A stretch of DNA of 64,000 bases from Gammaproteobacteria bacterium (GTDB taxonomy: Bacteria; Pseudomonadota; Gammaproteobacteria; Pseudomonadales; Pseudohongiellaceae): contig JAURLP010000011.1 of the NCBI GenBank assembly GCA_030831165.1, positions 1 through 64,000 on the forward strand. The letters run 5' to 3'. The notes under the pieces were generated by a model. The model saw only the letters and a program-made list of their open reading frames with translations, had not been told where the DNA came from and did no database searches. Positions within the stretch are counted from its first letter, which is position 1. Every line of letters begins with the position of its first letter. Of this stretch, positions 1 to 9,647 are shown piece after piece. Position numbers and translations under genes: made by a program.

Positions 1-1
1 A

Positions 2-538
2 AGTCAAAATCAACGTACCCTGGCATTAGCCAGTTTCAAGCAAAATAAGGTGCAGGTATTAGTCGCAACCGATATTGCTGCCAGAGGCATTGATATTGAC
101 TTGCTGGCACAAGTTATTAATTTTGATCTACCCCACGTTGCAGAAGATTATGTGCATCGTATCGGGCGTACTGGTCGGGCCGGAGCATCCGGCATAGCAA
201 TTTCTCTTGTGAGTCCTGATGAAATAAAGCAGTTGCGCGCCATTGAACGCTTGATTAAATTTACAATCAAGCAGGAAGAAATAGACGATGATTTCAACCC
301 ACTAATGTATAAACCAGCTCAAGAACCAAAACCGATAAAGGTAACTGGCTCAAATACACAATTCTCTGGTCAAAATTCTCGTAGACGCAAACCATTATCT
401 TCAGGTAATAAAAAAAATACCCACCATGCTCATAAATCAAATACACATAAACACAATGAAAAGGTTAAAAAACCTGTAAAATCTGAAGCATCAAGTAATA
501 TCTGGAATCAAAACTTTAAATCTAAACCAACTAGATAA
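2..538 (+). CDS. DEAD-box ATP-dependent RNA helicase, C-terminal part (cut by window edge)
   Basis: The reading frame is open from base 2, so the gene starts upstream of the window. The visible part is the end of the second RecA domain: motif V ([13 protein letters not shown]) and motif VI ([10 protein letters not shown]), both diagnostic of DEAD-box helicases. After about residue 110 of the fragment comes a low-complexity tail rich in Lys, His, Asn and Ser, as in RhlE-type helicases, where such tails bind RNA. These enzymes unwind short RNA duplexes in ribosome assembly and mRNA decay. An internal GTG at base 50 is not the true start because helicase sequence continues upstream of it. The family is clear; the exact paralogue (RhlE-like favoured) is inferred. 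Confidence 0.9.
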   Translation, partial: SQNQRTLALASFKQNKVQVLVATDIAARGIDIDLLAQVINFDLPHVAEDYVHRIGRTGRAGASGIAISLVSPDEIKQLRAIERLIKFTIKQEEIDDDFNPLMYKPAQEPKPIKVTGSNTQFSGQNSRRRKPLSSGNKKNTHHAHKSNTHKHNEKVKKPVKSEASSNIWNQNFKSKPTR

Positions 539-541
539 AAG

Positions 542-1771
542 ATGAATGCGCCAATAGTGCTACGCCTATTATTACTATTACGTTTTTTAGCGCTACTCAG
601 CGTGGCAACTTTGACAGCCTGTGCTCCTCAGCAGCAAACTCAAAGCGATGATGCTTCCTTTGAGCTTGATTTAAACGCAGTACTCGGCGGCAATAATACT
701 GAGGGATATTTGCGTGCTGATACCCCTCGTTCTTTTTCATTTCCGGCAGACCATGGCATGCATGCCGGTTTTCGTAATGAATGGTGGTATTTAACCGGCA
801 ATCTTGAAACAGTGGATGGAAAACAATTTGGCTATCAAGCCACATTTTTTAATACCAGCTTTATCGGCGACTCACTTGATCTACAAAATACTACTACCGG
901 GTGGCAAAGCCCTCGAATCTGGATGGCACATGTGGCACTTACAGATGTTAACGGTAAAGAACATATTGCACTCGAACGGTTTTCACGTGAAAATCCAGGT
1001 CTGGCTGGCGCTCAATTAAATCCTTTCAAGGTCTGGCTGGAAAACTGGTCGCTGCAATCGGCTTTTATAAACCCTCCAGAGGCTAATGGTTCTTTACAAG
1101 CTAATGACTCTATACAGGCTAACGGCTCTTTACAGGCTAATGGCTTTCCCTGGCAACTGAATATCGAAGACAAGGCTTTCTCTATTTCGCTTAGCTTAGA
1201 TCCTTTAAAAGCGCCAGTATTGCAAGGTGACAGAGGCCTCAGCCAAAAAAGTCCGGAAGCCGGTAATGCATCTTATTATTACAGCCTTACTCGCATTGAA
1301 AGTGAAGGGAAGATTGTCCTTAATGGCGAGAGCTATCCGGTCACGGGCCTAAGTTGGCTGGATCGGGAATGGAGCACCTCCGCACTGGCAGACGATCAAA
1401 GCGGCTGGGACTGGTTTTCCTTGCAATTCGATGATGGACAGGAACTCATGTATTACCAGTTACGAGACAATTCCGGTCAAACTCATCCTAATAGCGAAGG
1501 TAACTGGACCGATCATAATGCTCAGCAAACGCGCATCACTTCAGAAGCCATTGCTCTGCTAGAAAATAAGAATTGGCTCAGCCCAACAGGCATAAGCTAT
1601 ACCACAGAATGGACCCTAAAATACGATGGACAGCAATGGATTATTAAAGCCCTACTAGAGGACCAGTTTATGGACTTGTCAGTCCCCTACTGGGAAGGGG
1701 CTGTCGAAATTCTGGATGCTGATAGTGGAGAGCAAAGAGGAAAGGGCTATCTGGAAATGGTTAGAAACTAA
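542..1771 (+). CDS. AttH/CrtC-like lipocalin-fold lipoprotein
   Basis: The N-terminus is a lipoprotein signal with a lipobox (LTAC, Cys27), so the protein should be membrane-anchored. The mature part has the AttH/hydroxyneurosporene-hydratase-like signature (FRNEWWYLTGNL, later GLSWLDREWS), a two-lobed lipocalin-like fold usually about 350 residues long. In other bacteria attH often sits beside an AttEFG ABC exporter, but none is visible here, so substrate and role stay open. Around residues 181-202 the protein contains three and a half copies of a six-residue unit (ANGSLQ-like), a tandem expansion not expected in the family. The gene starts 3 nt after the helicase stop codon and may be cotranscribed with it. 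Confidence 0.75.
   Translation: MNAPIVLRLLLLLRFLALLSVATLTACAPQQQTQSDDASFELDLNAVLGGNNTEGYLRADTPRSFSFPADHGMHAGFRNEWWYLTGNLETVDGKQFGYQATFFNTSFIGDSLDLQNTTTGWQSPRIWMAHVALTDVNGKEHIALERFSRENPGLAGAQLNPFKVWLENWSLQSAFINPPEANGSLQANDSIQANGSLQANGFPWQLNIEDKAFSISLSLDPLKAPVLQGDRGLSQKSPEAGNASYYYSLTRIESEGKIVLNGESYPVTGLSWLDREWSTSALADDQSGWDWFSLQFDDGQELMYYQLRDNSGQTHPNSEGNWTDHNAQQTRITSEAIALLENKNWLSPTGISYTTEWTLKYDGQQWIIKALLEDQFMDLSVPYWEGAVEILDADSGEQRGKGYLEMVRN
1082..1147 (+). repeat. 18-bp in-frame tandem repeat inside the AttH-like gene
   Basis: Three full 18-bp units (1082-1099, 1100-1117, 1118-1135) and a partial fourth encode (A-N-[GD]-S-[LI]-Q)n. The unit length is a multiple of three, so copy-number change would keep the frame. 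The repeat lies in a region that probably forms a surface loop. Confidence 0.85.
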
Positions 1772-1862
1772 GGAACCCCGTGACCTTAACTATAAAAAAG
1801 TCCACACTTCTTGCAAAATATGTCAGTAGTATCCACCTACTTTGCCAATTTATGGAAGAATT

Positions 1863-4109
1863 ATGAAAAGCCCCGCCCTTTCATGCTTACTGCCTCCATT
1901 TGTATTTTCTGCAGCGGTCGTTTCATTGACTCTGGCCTTAGTCTTGCCTGCCAACGCCCAGGAAAACAATAACCCTGAAGGGCTGAAAGAAGTCAGAGCT
2001 GTTCGGGTAGATACCGCGCCAGTTCTGGATGGAAATCTGGATGATGCAGTATGGCAACAGGCTGAAGTCATTGATGATTTTCATCAAATCAGGCCTGGTG
2101 ATGGCACTGAGCCTTCCGAGCGGACTGAAGTCTATATGATCTATACTGAAGACGCGCTTTATATCGGCGCGCGCATGTATGATTCGAATCCGGAGTTGAT
2201 TGCTGCCCCGGTCATTAGACACAACCAAGGGCTTCCCGGCGACGACCGCCTGGTCATCATTCTTGATCCATTTAATACACGCCGAGTGGGATATCGCTTC
2301 GAAACCAATCTGAATGGCGTACGCCATGATGCCCTTTACGAAAACATTACCTCATTTACCGGAGACTGGGTAGCAATCTGGGATGTTGCTACCGATACCT
2401 TTAATCAAGGCTGGATAGCCGAAGTTGAGATCCCTTTTAAAACCCTTCCTTTTGATCCCAATATCGATACCTGGGGGTTTAATTTCGGTCGAGGCATTCG
2501 ACGCCGCAGTGAAGAAATGGCCTGGGTCAGTTATAACCGAACCTATAACCCCAGTATTGTTGGCCTGGCCACCGGACTGGAAGGCATGAATCAGGGCGTT
2601 GGTCTTGATGTTGTGCCCACATTTACCATGAATGAACGACGCAGTTTTAATCCTGGTGACAAAGAAAGTGACTTCGATCCATCGCTGGATGTGTTCTATC
2701 GGCTAACACCATCATTAAATGCAGCACTGACGGTTAATACCGATTTTTCTTCAGCAGATGTTGATAACCGTCAGGTCAACCTGACCCGGTTCAATTTATT
2801 CTTTCCTGAACGACGTGATTTTTTCCTTAACGATGCCGACCTTTTCCAGTTTGGCAATATCAGCAATAGCGGATCCAGTAACCAGGCAGGTTCAAGGGGG
2901 GCACGAGAAAATGCTCGACCCTACTTCTCACGTAATATAGGTATTGGCTCTAATGGCGAAGAGGTTGATATAAAGTATGGTGGCAGAGTCAGTGGCCGAG
3001 TTGGACGCTGGAACATAGGAACCCTGGCTGTCCGGCAGGATGCTTCTAATACAGTTGATGCCTCAGACCTTTTTGTCGGGCGTTTTTCAGCCAACGTATT
3101 GGATGAATCCACGCTTGGATTTATCGTGACTGACGGCGACGCTCAATCCAACCTGGATAACACGGTTTATGGCGCAGATTTCAGATATCTGAATACTCAA
3201 CTTGCCAGTGGTCGACAACTTGAAGGCAATGTCTGGTACCAGAAATCAGATACGCCTGGCCTTGATGGGGATGATGCTTCCTGGGGCATCAACATGTCTT
3301 CCCCAAACAATAGCGGTATCCGCGGCGAAATTGGTATTAAAGAAGTTCAACAAAACTTTAATCCTGCTCTGGGTTTTGTCAATCGCAGCAATGTCCGCGA
3401 TTATTCAGGCAGGGTTGGTTATACCCATTTCTATGACAGTGATCTTTTCCAGCAATCCTATAGTGGCCTGGATGTATTCAGAGGTGAGATTATCGATGGC
3501 GGCTTGCAAAGTCAGGTATTGAAATTTCGCCTGTTGGAAATGGAAACTAATTCCAGAGACTCGTTTGACCTGGGCCATACGCGTTATAAAGAGGTGGTGC
3601 TGACCCCTTTCACTATTTACTCTGAGCCCAGCCGTTCAGTGGCGATCCCTGCTGGCTCTTACACCTATCAGACTTATGATTTTAGTCTGGGGACGGGTAA
3701 CCAGCGTGAGTTTTCTGCTACCTTAAGATCTGAATTCGGTGATTTTTATGATGGCGACCAAATCGGTGTCTTTTCATCATTTAACTGGAACCAGTCACGT
3801 TATTTCGCCATGGCTTTAAATTATGACTGGACCGACATTAGCTTGCCTCAGGGTGATTTTACTGCTCGCCTGACCAGCTTGAATACCCAGGTAGCATTCA
3901 CTACAAATCTATACTGGATCAGCTTGTTACAGTACGACAATATTTCAGAAAATATGGGGCTTAATACACGATTACAGTGGATACCAGAAGCTGGCCAGGA
4001 AGCCCTGATCGTATTAAATTACAACATGCAGGATAGAGACAAAGACAACACTTTCCATTCTGCCTTATCCGATCTCAGTGTTAGATTTAGATACACTTTC
4101 AGATATTAG
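1863..4109 (+). CDS. DUF5916 outer-membrane protein with N-terminal CBM9-like domain
   Basis: A signal peptide ending at ANAQ is followed by a carbohydrate-binding family 9-like domain (PVLDGNLDDAVWQQA, LYIGARMYDSNP; about residues 45-230) and then a long region with alternating aromatic and polar strands ending in RFRYTFRY, a typical C-terminal outer-membrane barrel strand. This is the DUF5916 architecture. Function in the family is not settled; location is probably the outer membrane. A TTG at 1842 would give seven extra residues, but the ATG at 1863 has a GGAAG ribosome-binding site just upstream and gives a normal signal peptide, so it is preferred. The ligand is unknown. Confidence 0.8.
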   Translation: MKSPALSCLLPPFVFSAAVVSLTLALVLPANAQENNNPEGLKEVRAVRVDTAPVLDGNLDDAVWQQAEVIDDFHQIRPGDGTEPSERTEVYMIYTEDALYIGARMYDSNPELIAAPVIRHNQGLPGDDRLVIILDPFNTRRVGYRFETNLNGVRHDALYENITSFTGDWVAIWDVATDTFNQGWIAEVEIPFKTLPFDPNIDTWGFNFGRGIRRRSEEMAWVSYNRTYNPSIVGLATGLEGMNQGVGLDVVPTFTMNERRSFNPGDKESDFDPSLDVFYRLTPSLNAALTVNTDFSSADVDNRQVNLTRFNLFFPERRDFFLNDADLFQFGNISNSGSSNQAGSRGARENARPYFSRNIGIGSNGEEVDIKYGGRVSGRVGRWNIGTLAVRQDASNTVDASDLFVGRFSANVLDESTLGFIVTDGDAQSNLDNTVYGADFRYLNTQLASGRQLEGNVWYQKSDTPGLDGDDASWGINMSSPNNSGIRGEIGIKEVQQNFNPALGFVNRSNVRDYSGRVGYTHFYDSDLFQQSYSGLDVFRGEIIDGGLQSQVLKFRLLEMETNSRDSFDLGHTRYKEVVLTPFTIYSEPSRSVAIPAGSYTYQTYDFSLGTGNQREFSATLRSEFGDFYDGDQIGVFSSFNWNQSRYFAMALNYDWTDISLPQGDFTARLTSLNTQVAFTTNLYWISLLQYDNISENMGLNTRLQWIPEAGQEALIVLNYNMQDRDKDNTFHSALSDLSVRFRYTFRY

Positions 4110-4178
4110 CAAGTACAGGCCAGTCGCTCTGATTTTAACGGTTTTTTTACCGGCAATAATGCCTTAAAAATAAAAAAC

Positions 4179-4772
4179 TTATAGTGTCGCTATAATATAA
4201 GCGCCAACAGAAAGAATGATGCCAAAGAAAGAATACTTGGCGACTTTTCTAAAGCGATATTTATTCGGTAGCAGCAAGACAAAACCCGCCAGGGAAAAAA
4301 CCACCAGAATGATGGCACTGATATCGATTAGTGCATTCCAGACTATATGGGTATAGCGCCCTTTATGAAGATCATTTAAAACAGCAATTAAGCCAAAGTG
4401 AGTAGTTTCGGCATAGATTTCGCCTAGCCCCTGATCGATTTCAACCAGGGCCTGAAGACCAGGGCCATCATATTCAATAGTGACAAATGGATCTTCAATA
4501 GTCAGCTCAGCAAATTCCAGTCTGATACCAAATTCATCACGAACATATTCGGCAAGTTCAGGTGAATTATAAATCATGCCATTATCGTCAAGCGGCAGGT
4601 CTGGCAGAGTATCCAAAGTGATTACCTCGGTCTCTGGCTCTGCAGTCATGGTTTCAGCATGGTTTAAAGTGATTCCGGTAATTGAAAAAAATACCAATAC
4701 AATAAGTAAGGCTATTGAGAGATAAACGTGAATGGTTCGGGACCAATTCACCAGGTTACGATTAATTGTCAT
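4179..4772 (-). CDS. PepSY-associated transmembrane protein
   Basis: The 197-residue protein has an N-terminal transmembrane helix (IALLIVLVFFSITGITLNH), a periplasmic PepSY-like stretch containing LVEIDQGLGEIYAETTHFG, the sequence LHKGRYTHIVWN typical of PepSY_TM proteins, and two helices near the C-terminus. Such proteins often accompany ApbE flavin transferases, DUF2271 proteins and TonB receptors in extracytoplasmic electron-transfer or metal-acquisition loci. Here it diverges from an ApbE-DUF2271 gene 119 bp away, which supports that link. It contains no S/TGAS/T-type flavinylation motif, so it is probably a membrane partner rather than the flavin carrier. Confidence 0.75.
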   Translation of the reverse strand: MTINRNLVNWSRTIHVYLSIALLIVLVFFSITGITLNHAETMTAEPETEVITLDTLPDLPLDDNGMIYNSPELAEYVRDEFGIRLEFAELTIEDPFVTIEYDGPGLQALVEIDQGLGEIYAETTHFGLIAVLNDLHKGRYTHIVWNALIDISAIILVVFSLAGFVLLLPNKYRFRKVAKYSFFGIILSVGAYIIATL

Positions 4773-4891
4773 AATTCTGCTTTTTCTGAAATCGTTAACT
4801 TAATAATCAAGTGTGAAAAGAATATGAATTGACTTACATCATTGCCTTACACTATTTAAAATGATCGCAAAATTCATTGTAAGAAAAGCAT

Positions 4892-6436
4892 ATGAGCAGA
4901 CTTAAATACAACGCTACTACTCTTCCTCAATTCAAAATGCACCTCACAAGAGGTCGGGCATTATCCAGTATTTTTATGCTGATCGCATCTTTTGTTCTTA
5001 ATTGGAGTGCAGTCAGCATTGGTCAGGCCCAGGAAGTCATTCAACATTATGACGGCGTATTAGGTACTTCTCTTGATATTACGGTGTATGCACCCGATCA
5101 AACCAATACTGCTGCAGCCATTGACACTGCCCTTGCAGAAATTGCTCGGCTGGAACAGATGCTGACGACCTATGATGATAGCAGTGAGCTTATGCAGTTA
5201 AACGCTTCAAGAAGCACCGACTCAGCTTCCCAGCCTTTAATTGAGGTAGTCAGCGCATGTGAAGAATGGTTTGCTCAAACGCAGGGCAATTTCTCCTGTC
5301 GTTTAGGCGCAGTTGTGGATTTCTGGGACAACGCAGAGGAAACTCAGCAGGTTCCAGGTCGTCAGGATCTTAGCCCGATAGCTCGCGACGCAAATAGAGC
5401 CGAACTGATCATTAACGCTGAGCAAAACCAAATACAATTAGGCGATGGTATTAAACTTGACCCTTCTGGTCTTGCCAAAGGCTATATTATCGAGCGCGCC
5501 ATGGCCGTGTTACGAAATCAGATCCCGGAGGCAACTGGCATTAAAGTCGATATAGGCGGCGACGCATCCTATTGGGGGATTCCTCCAGATTCAGACGGAT
5601 GGGAAGTGATGGTCGCCAACCCCGAATCTTCTGCGGATAACGGTGATTTTATTACCAGTATTTTGCTGGACTCCAAAGCGGTCGCAACCAGTGGCCACAA
5701 TAGCCGTAAGCGACAGATTTTAATGCGTGAATTTAGCCATATCTTCACACCACAAACGGGGTGGCCTGTATTTAGTGGCCTTTATGCTGTTGTGATTGCT
5801 GATGACGCCATTACTGCTGACGCAGTAGCGACCACCTTGTCGGCATTACCGATAACTGATGCGCTCGCTACCACTGAAGCATTGCCTGGGGTTGAAGCCT
5901 TGTTAGTTGATGAAAGTGGCGCCCAACGCACGTCATCCGGCTGGAATGAATATTTAAGCAAAGAGCTGTTGTTGCTATCCAATGCTGATTTCAAACTAAC
6001 CCTGGATTATTCAATTCCCTCTCAAGGCGAACGCGGCTATGAGAGACCCTATGTTGCTATCTGGGTCAGCACCATGGATAACACGGCAATTAAAAACTTG
6101 ATTCTTTTTGGTGGTGAACAACGTTGGGCAGGCAGTAATCAACGCTGGTGGCGTTACGCTGGTCGAAGCTCTTCAGTCGAGAAGATTAATGTCACCCGCC
6201 CAACCCGTGGGCCTGGTGAATATCAATTAGTATGGGACGGCCGCGATGACTCAGGCACGCTTATCAAGCCTGGTGATTATTTACTGCATGTAGAGGCCTC
6301 ACGTGAACACGGTGGTCACAGTTACCGTAATGTCAGATTCAAATTTGAAGAAGGCACACAGGTAATTGAACAGGAGCAGTTCGGTGAAGTTGGCGCTTTT
6401 AAAGTTACAGTGGAAATGAGCCCAGCTGAAGAGTAA
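4892..6436 (+). CDS. apbE: FAD:protein FMN transferase (ApbE) fused to a DUF2271 domain
   Basis: Residues about 45-335 form an ApbE domain: LDPSGLAKGYIIERA and VDIGGDASYWG correspond to the FAD-binding segments, HIFTPQTGWP to the usual HIxDPxTG, and DAVATTLSALP to the Mg-binding region. ApbE enzymes transfer FMN from FAD to Thr/Ser of exported redox proteins. The C-terminal 150 residues form a separate DUF2271 domain (YVAIWVSTMDN, RWWRYAGRS, YQLVWDGRDDSG). DUF2271 is normally a stand-alone neighbour, so the fusion is notable. The N-terminus carries an export signal ending near GQAQ; a start at Met16 would shorten it. No flavinylation target is obvious in the immediate neighbourhood. Confidence 0.85.
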   Translation: MSRLKYNATTLPQFKMHLTRGRALSSIFMLIASFVLNWSAVSIGQAQEVIQHYDGVLGTSLDITVYAPDQTNTAAAIDTALAEIARLEQMLTTYDDSSELMQLNASRSTDSASQPLIEVVSACEEWFAQTQGNFSCRLGAVVDFWDNAEETQQVPGRQDLSPIARDANRAELIINAEQNQIQLGDGIKLDPSGLAKGYIIERAMAVLRNQIPEATGIKVDIGGDASYWGIPPDSDGWEVMVANPESSADNGDFITSILLDSKAVATSGHNSRKRQILMREFSHIFTPQTGWPVFSGLYAVVIADDAITADAVATTLSALPITDALATTEALPGVEALLVDESGAQRTSSGWNEYLSKELLLLSNADFKLTLDYSIPSQGERGYERPYVAIWVSTMDNTAIKNLILFGGEQRWAGSNQRWWRYAGRSSSVEKINVTRPTRGPGEYQLVWDGRDDSGTLIKPGDYLLHVEASREHGGHSYRNVRFKFEEGTQVIEQEQFGEVGAFKVTVEMSPAEE

Positions 6437-6473
6437 AGTTGGCTATCCATAAATCAAATACCAATGCTAACGC

Positions 6474-8453
6474 ATGAGTAAGAAGAACTGTATTCGAAAA
6501 GCCTTAACTCATTTATGCCTGGTTAGCAGCCTGCTACTAGCCTCCTATAATTCCCTGTTTGCCCAGGAACCCCAACACTCCAACAAACCGCCTGTGCATG
6601 GCAGTCACTGGATGGCCGCTGCAGGCAAGCCCTTATCAGCATCTGTTGGCAGCATGATTTTTACTCAAGGTGGTAATGCGGTTGATGCCGCTGCCGCCAT
6701 GCTTGCTGCATCTGCCACTATCTGGGATACCATGGGCTGGGGTGGCGAGACTCAAGCCTTAATTCACGACCCCAATACAGGTGAGGTACATGCGATCAAT
6801 GCCTTGGGGGCAGCTCCCTCTGGGGCCACTCCTGAATACTTCCAAAACCTGAATTATAAAACCCCACCCGATTACGGCCCTCTGGCAGCAGTTACTCCCG
6901 GCACCCCGGGAGGACTCATGGTGATGTTGGCAGAATATGGCACCATGAGCCTTACTGAAATACTGGCTCCCTCAATAGAAATGGCCAAGGGCTATCCAAT
7001 TGAGCAAATCCAGGCAGAACGCATTGAATATGACAAACAGTTTTTAAGAATCTGGCCAGATACTGCACGAGTGATGCTGCCAAATTTTGACCCTGATAAT
7101 CCCAGAGACTGGTCAGCACCTTACCCTGGTCAGTTGTTTGTTCAGAACGATTTGCATGGGACTTTAATGAACCTGGTTGAAGCAGAGCAAGCCGCTTTGG
7201 TTAATGGTGCGAGTCGAAAAGATGCCATCATGGCAGCCTATGACCGATTTTACCGGGGAGATATTGCAGAAGAAATTGTACGAGCCAGCCAGGCAGCAGG
7301 TGGATTATTTACCATGGAAGATTTGGATAACTGGCAGGTATATATTGAGGAGCCTATATCAACCACTTATAAAGGTATCGAAGTCTTCAAATTAAATAGC
7401 TGGGTGCAGGGTCCAGTCATGTTGCAAATGTTAAATATGCTAGAAGGCATGGATTTGCAAGGAATGGGATATAACAGCGCCCAATATATCCATACCCTTT
7501 ATCAGGTGATGAACCTGGCCTTTGCCGATCGTGATTTTTATTATGGAGACCCCTACTTTCCGCCTGAAGAACCAATCGCAGGATTGCTCTCTAAAGATTA
7601 TGCCCGTGATCGTGCTGCACTGATTAACCCACGTGGCAATCAAACCGATATTGGTCCTGGCAACCCCTATCCCTATCAGGGCGATGAAACAAATCCCTTT
7701 TTACGATACCTTGAAACCTGGAAAGCCAATATTGAACCCAGATGGAATGGTGCCAGCAATAGTGTCATCAATAATGCCAACACTGATCCAATTAGTGAAC
7801 CCAATGTAATTAGTGAAACTGACAATAACGGCAATGTGGTTAGCATCATGAGTCATGATGAAGGCTTTCATGCGGGTACTACATCAATCCAGGCCGCTGA
7901 TAAAGATGGCTGGGTCGTTTCCATCACGCCAAGTGGGGCATGGATGCCGGCCTTCATTGCTGGCTCTACTGGCATGAGTTTATCGCAACGCATGCAAAGC
8001 TTTGAGCTTTCTGAAAAACGCAGCCCTTATAACACGCTGGAACCAGGCAAACGTCCCAGAGCAACGCTTTCACCCAGTATCGCGTTAAAAGATGGCAAGC
8101 CCTATATGGCTTTTTCCGTGCAAGGTGGTGATGGCCAGGATCAATGGCTACTGCAGTTCTTCCTGAATATTGTGGAATTTGGCATGGATGTTCAGCAGGC
8201 AACTGAAGCGGCTAATTTTGAAAGTTATCAACTACACAGCTCCTTCGGTGATCACTATAGCCAACCCGGCAGAATTGTTATGCGCAGCGATATGGATACG
8301 CTGGTATTACGCACCCTGATTCGTATGGGCTATGAACTTGAATTCAGGGAAAAGACTTCAGGCCCAATCACGGCCATTCTACTTAATCAGGAATATGGCA
8401 CCATGACAGGCGGCGCCAGTGATTTTGGGGATGACACAGCAATAGGATTTTAA
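6474..8453 (+). CDS. Gamma-glutamyltransferase family protein, exported
   Basis: A signal peptide (cleavage near LFAQ) precedes a full-length N-terminal-nucleophile hydrolase of the gamma-glutamyltransferase family. GGNAVDAAAAMLAAS is the conserved start of the large subunit. GTTSIQAADKDG is the autoprocessing site, with Thr469 as the predicted nucleophile and new N-terminus of the small subunit. A later GGDGQDQ region matches the glycine-rich oxyanion part. Known members cleave glutathione and other gamma-glutamyl compounds, or cephalosporin side chains, in the periplasm. At 659 residues it is longer than E. coli Ggt (about 580), with extra sequence before the processing site. Substrate is inferred only from family. 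A propeller gene follows 46 bp downstream. Confidence 0.88.
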   Translation: MSKKNCIRKALTHLCLVSSLLLASYNSLFAQEPQHSNKPPVHGSHWMAAAGKPLSASVGSMIFTQGGNAVDAAAAMLAASATIWDTMGWGGETQALIHDPNTGEVHAINALGAAPSGATPEYFQNLNYKTPPDYGPLAAVTPGTPGGLMVMLAEYGTMSLTEILAPSIEMAKGYPIEQIQAERIEYDKQFLRIWPDTARVMLPNFDPDNPRDWSAPYPGQLFVQNDLHGTLMNLVEAEQAALVNGASRKDAIMAAYDRFYRGDIAEEIVRASQAAGGLFTMEDLDNWQVYIEEPISTTYKGIEVFKLNSWVQGPVMLQMLNMLEGMDLQGMGYNSAQYIHTLYQVMNLAFADRDFYYGDPYFPPEEPIAGLLSKDYARDRAALINPRGNQTDIGPGNPYPYQGDETNPFLRYLETWKANIEPRWNGASNSVINNANTDPISEPNVISETDNNGNVVSIMSHDEGFHAGTTSIQAADKDGWVVSITPSGAWMPAFIAGSTGMSLSQRMQSFELSEKRSPYNTLEPGKRPRATLSPSIALKDGKPYMAFSVQGGDGQDQWLLQFFLNIVEFGMDVQQATEAANFESYQLHSSFGDHYSQPGRIVMRSDMDTLVLRTLIRMGYELEFREKTSGPITAILLNQEYGTMTGGASDFGDDTAIGF

Positions 8454-8499
8454 CGAAACAAGCCCTTTATTCTTCAATAAAAATCTAGGAAAGGACCTT

Positions 8500-9582
8500 A
8501 TGAAAATAATAATAAAAACAGCTCTCTGTCTTTTCACACTCGTTATTTACAATGCATTTGGCCAGCAACAACCCGCTGATCCGGATCGTACGCCCGGCGT
8601 TCAGGCAGGCCCTGATCCTGCTCGTACTGCCTGGGTCAACCAGTATTGTAGTGACCCTGCTTTACCAGAACCTGCTGCTGGTGGGCGTGGTCGTGGAGGT
8701 GGTGGTGGAGCCGCTCCGGTCACTGGCGATTACAGAATCAGCGCCATTCCAGGTGTCATTTCTGCAAATGCACGCTGGCGAACACTATGGACTGATACCG
8801 GCAATAACGCCGACAGTCCCATTGGCGTCGAGGATGGCGTGCTGGTGGCCCAAAATGATAAAAGCCAGATTCTGAAAGTAAGACTGGATGGCATTGTAGA
8901 ACTCGTTGCGACCGACACCTATACTGGCGGCGCACTAGCGATGACGCCTGATGGAACTCTATATGTAGGCGAACGCGCGCTGAATAGGGGCATCTGGCAA
9001 GTAGAACCTCGTCAGCTTTTTGCCAACGCCATGAATGGCGAACCACTGGAATGCCTGACGACAGGCGTATTGAATGACATGATTGCCGATGCCAATGGCG
9101 GCATGTATATGACCATGGGTGGCGTTTATTATGTTAATCCTCAGGGTGTCGTTAGTGGCCGCTATGGCGTTAATGGTGGTAATGGGCTTGCTTTAAGCCC
9201 GGATGGCAATACCCTATATGTGACTGGCAGACTACCTGGTGCCAACCTGCCAGCTGGATTAACCGTGCCAGCCGGTGCCCCTGAACCCACCGGCGGTCTT
9301 GTCGCTTACGATGTGCAAGCAAATGGTTCCTTAACGAATGAGCGTCAATTTGCCTGGGCTGGCGGTGATGGCATGGTGGTTGATAGTCAGGGCCGAATCT
9401 ATGTCACTGGCAATGGTGGCGTTTGGGTGATCGACGATGAAGGCGAGATTCTTGGGTTCATCTCAACTCCTCGCAGTATGATTTCTGTCTCTATTGGTGG
9501 GCCTGATAAACAAACCCTGTTTGGCGTTTCCATCAGGGATGTTGAAATTTTCGCCATTGATATACTTGCACGCGGTTTATAA
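8500..9582 (+). CDS. Exported SMP-30/gluconolactonase-like beta-propeller protein
   Basis: The protein has a signal peptide (NAFGQ) and a Gly/Arg-rich linker around residues 60-75. The rest shows propeller-blade repeats (GALAMTPDGTLYVGE, GLALSPDGNTLYVTG, GMVVDSQGRIYVTG) of the SMP-30/gluconolactonase/LRE group, which hydrolyse lactones using a divalent metal. A strong ribosome-binding site (AGGAAAGGA) lies before the ATG. It sits between an exported gamma-glutamyltransferase and a Tat-exported FAH-family protein on the same strand, so all three may act in a periplasmic pathway. The glycine-rich linker is unusual; the catalytic residues were not individually verified. Confidence 0.75.
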   Translation: MKIIIKTALCLFTLVIYNAFGQQQPADPDRTPGVQAGPDPARTAWVNQYCSDPALPEPAAGGRGRGGGGGAAPVTGDYRISAIPGVISANARWRTLWTDTGNNADSPIGVEDGVLVAQNDKSQILKVRLDGIVELVATDTYTGGALAMTPDGTLYVGERALNRGIWQVEPRQLFANAMNGEPLECLTTGVLNDMIADANGGMYMTMGGVYYVNPQGVVSGRYGVNGGNGLALSPDGNTLYVTGRLPGANLPAGLTVPAGAPEPTGGLVAYDVQANGSLTNERQFAWAGGDGMVVDSQGRIYVTGNGGVWVIDDEGEILGFISTPRSMISVSIGGPDKQTLFGVSIRDVEIFAIDILARGL

Positions 9583-9647
9583 GTATTCGCTATAAAAAAT
9601 TACTTGCCACCATTACCAATACAAACGAGTAAGAAAAAGGAAACCTT

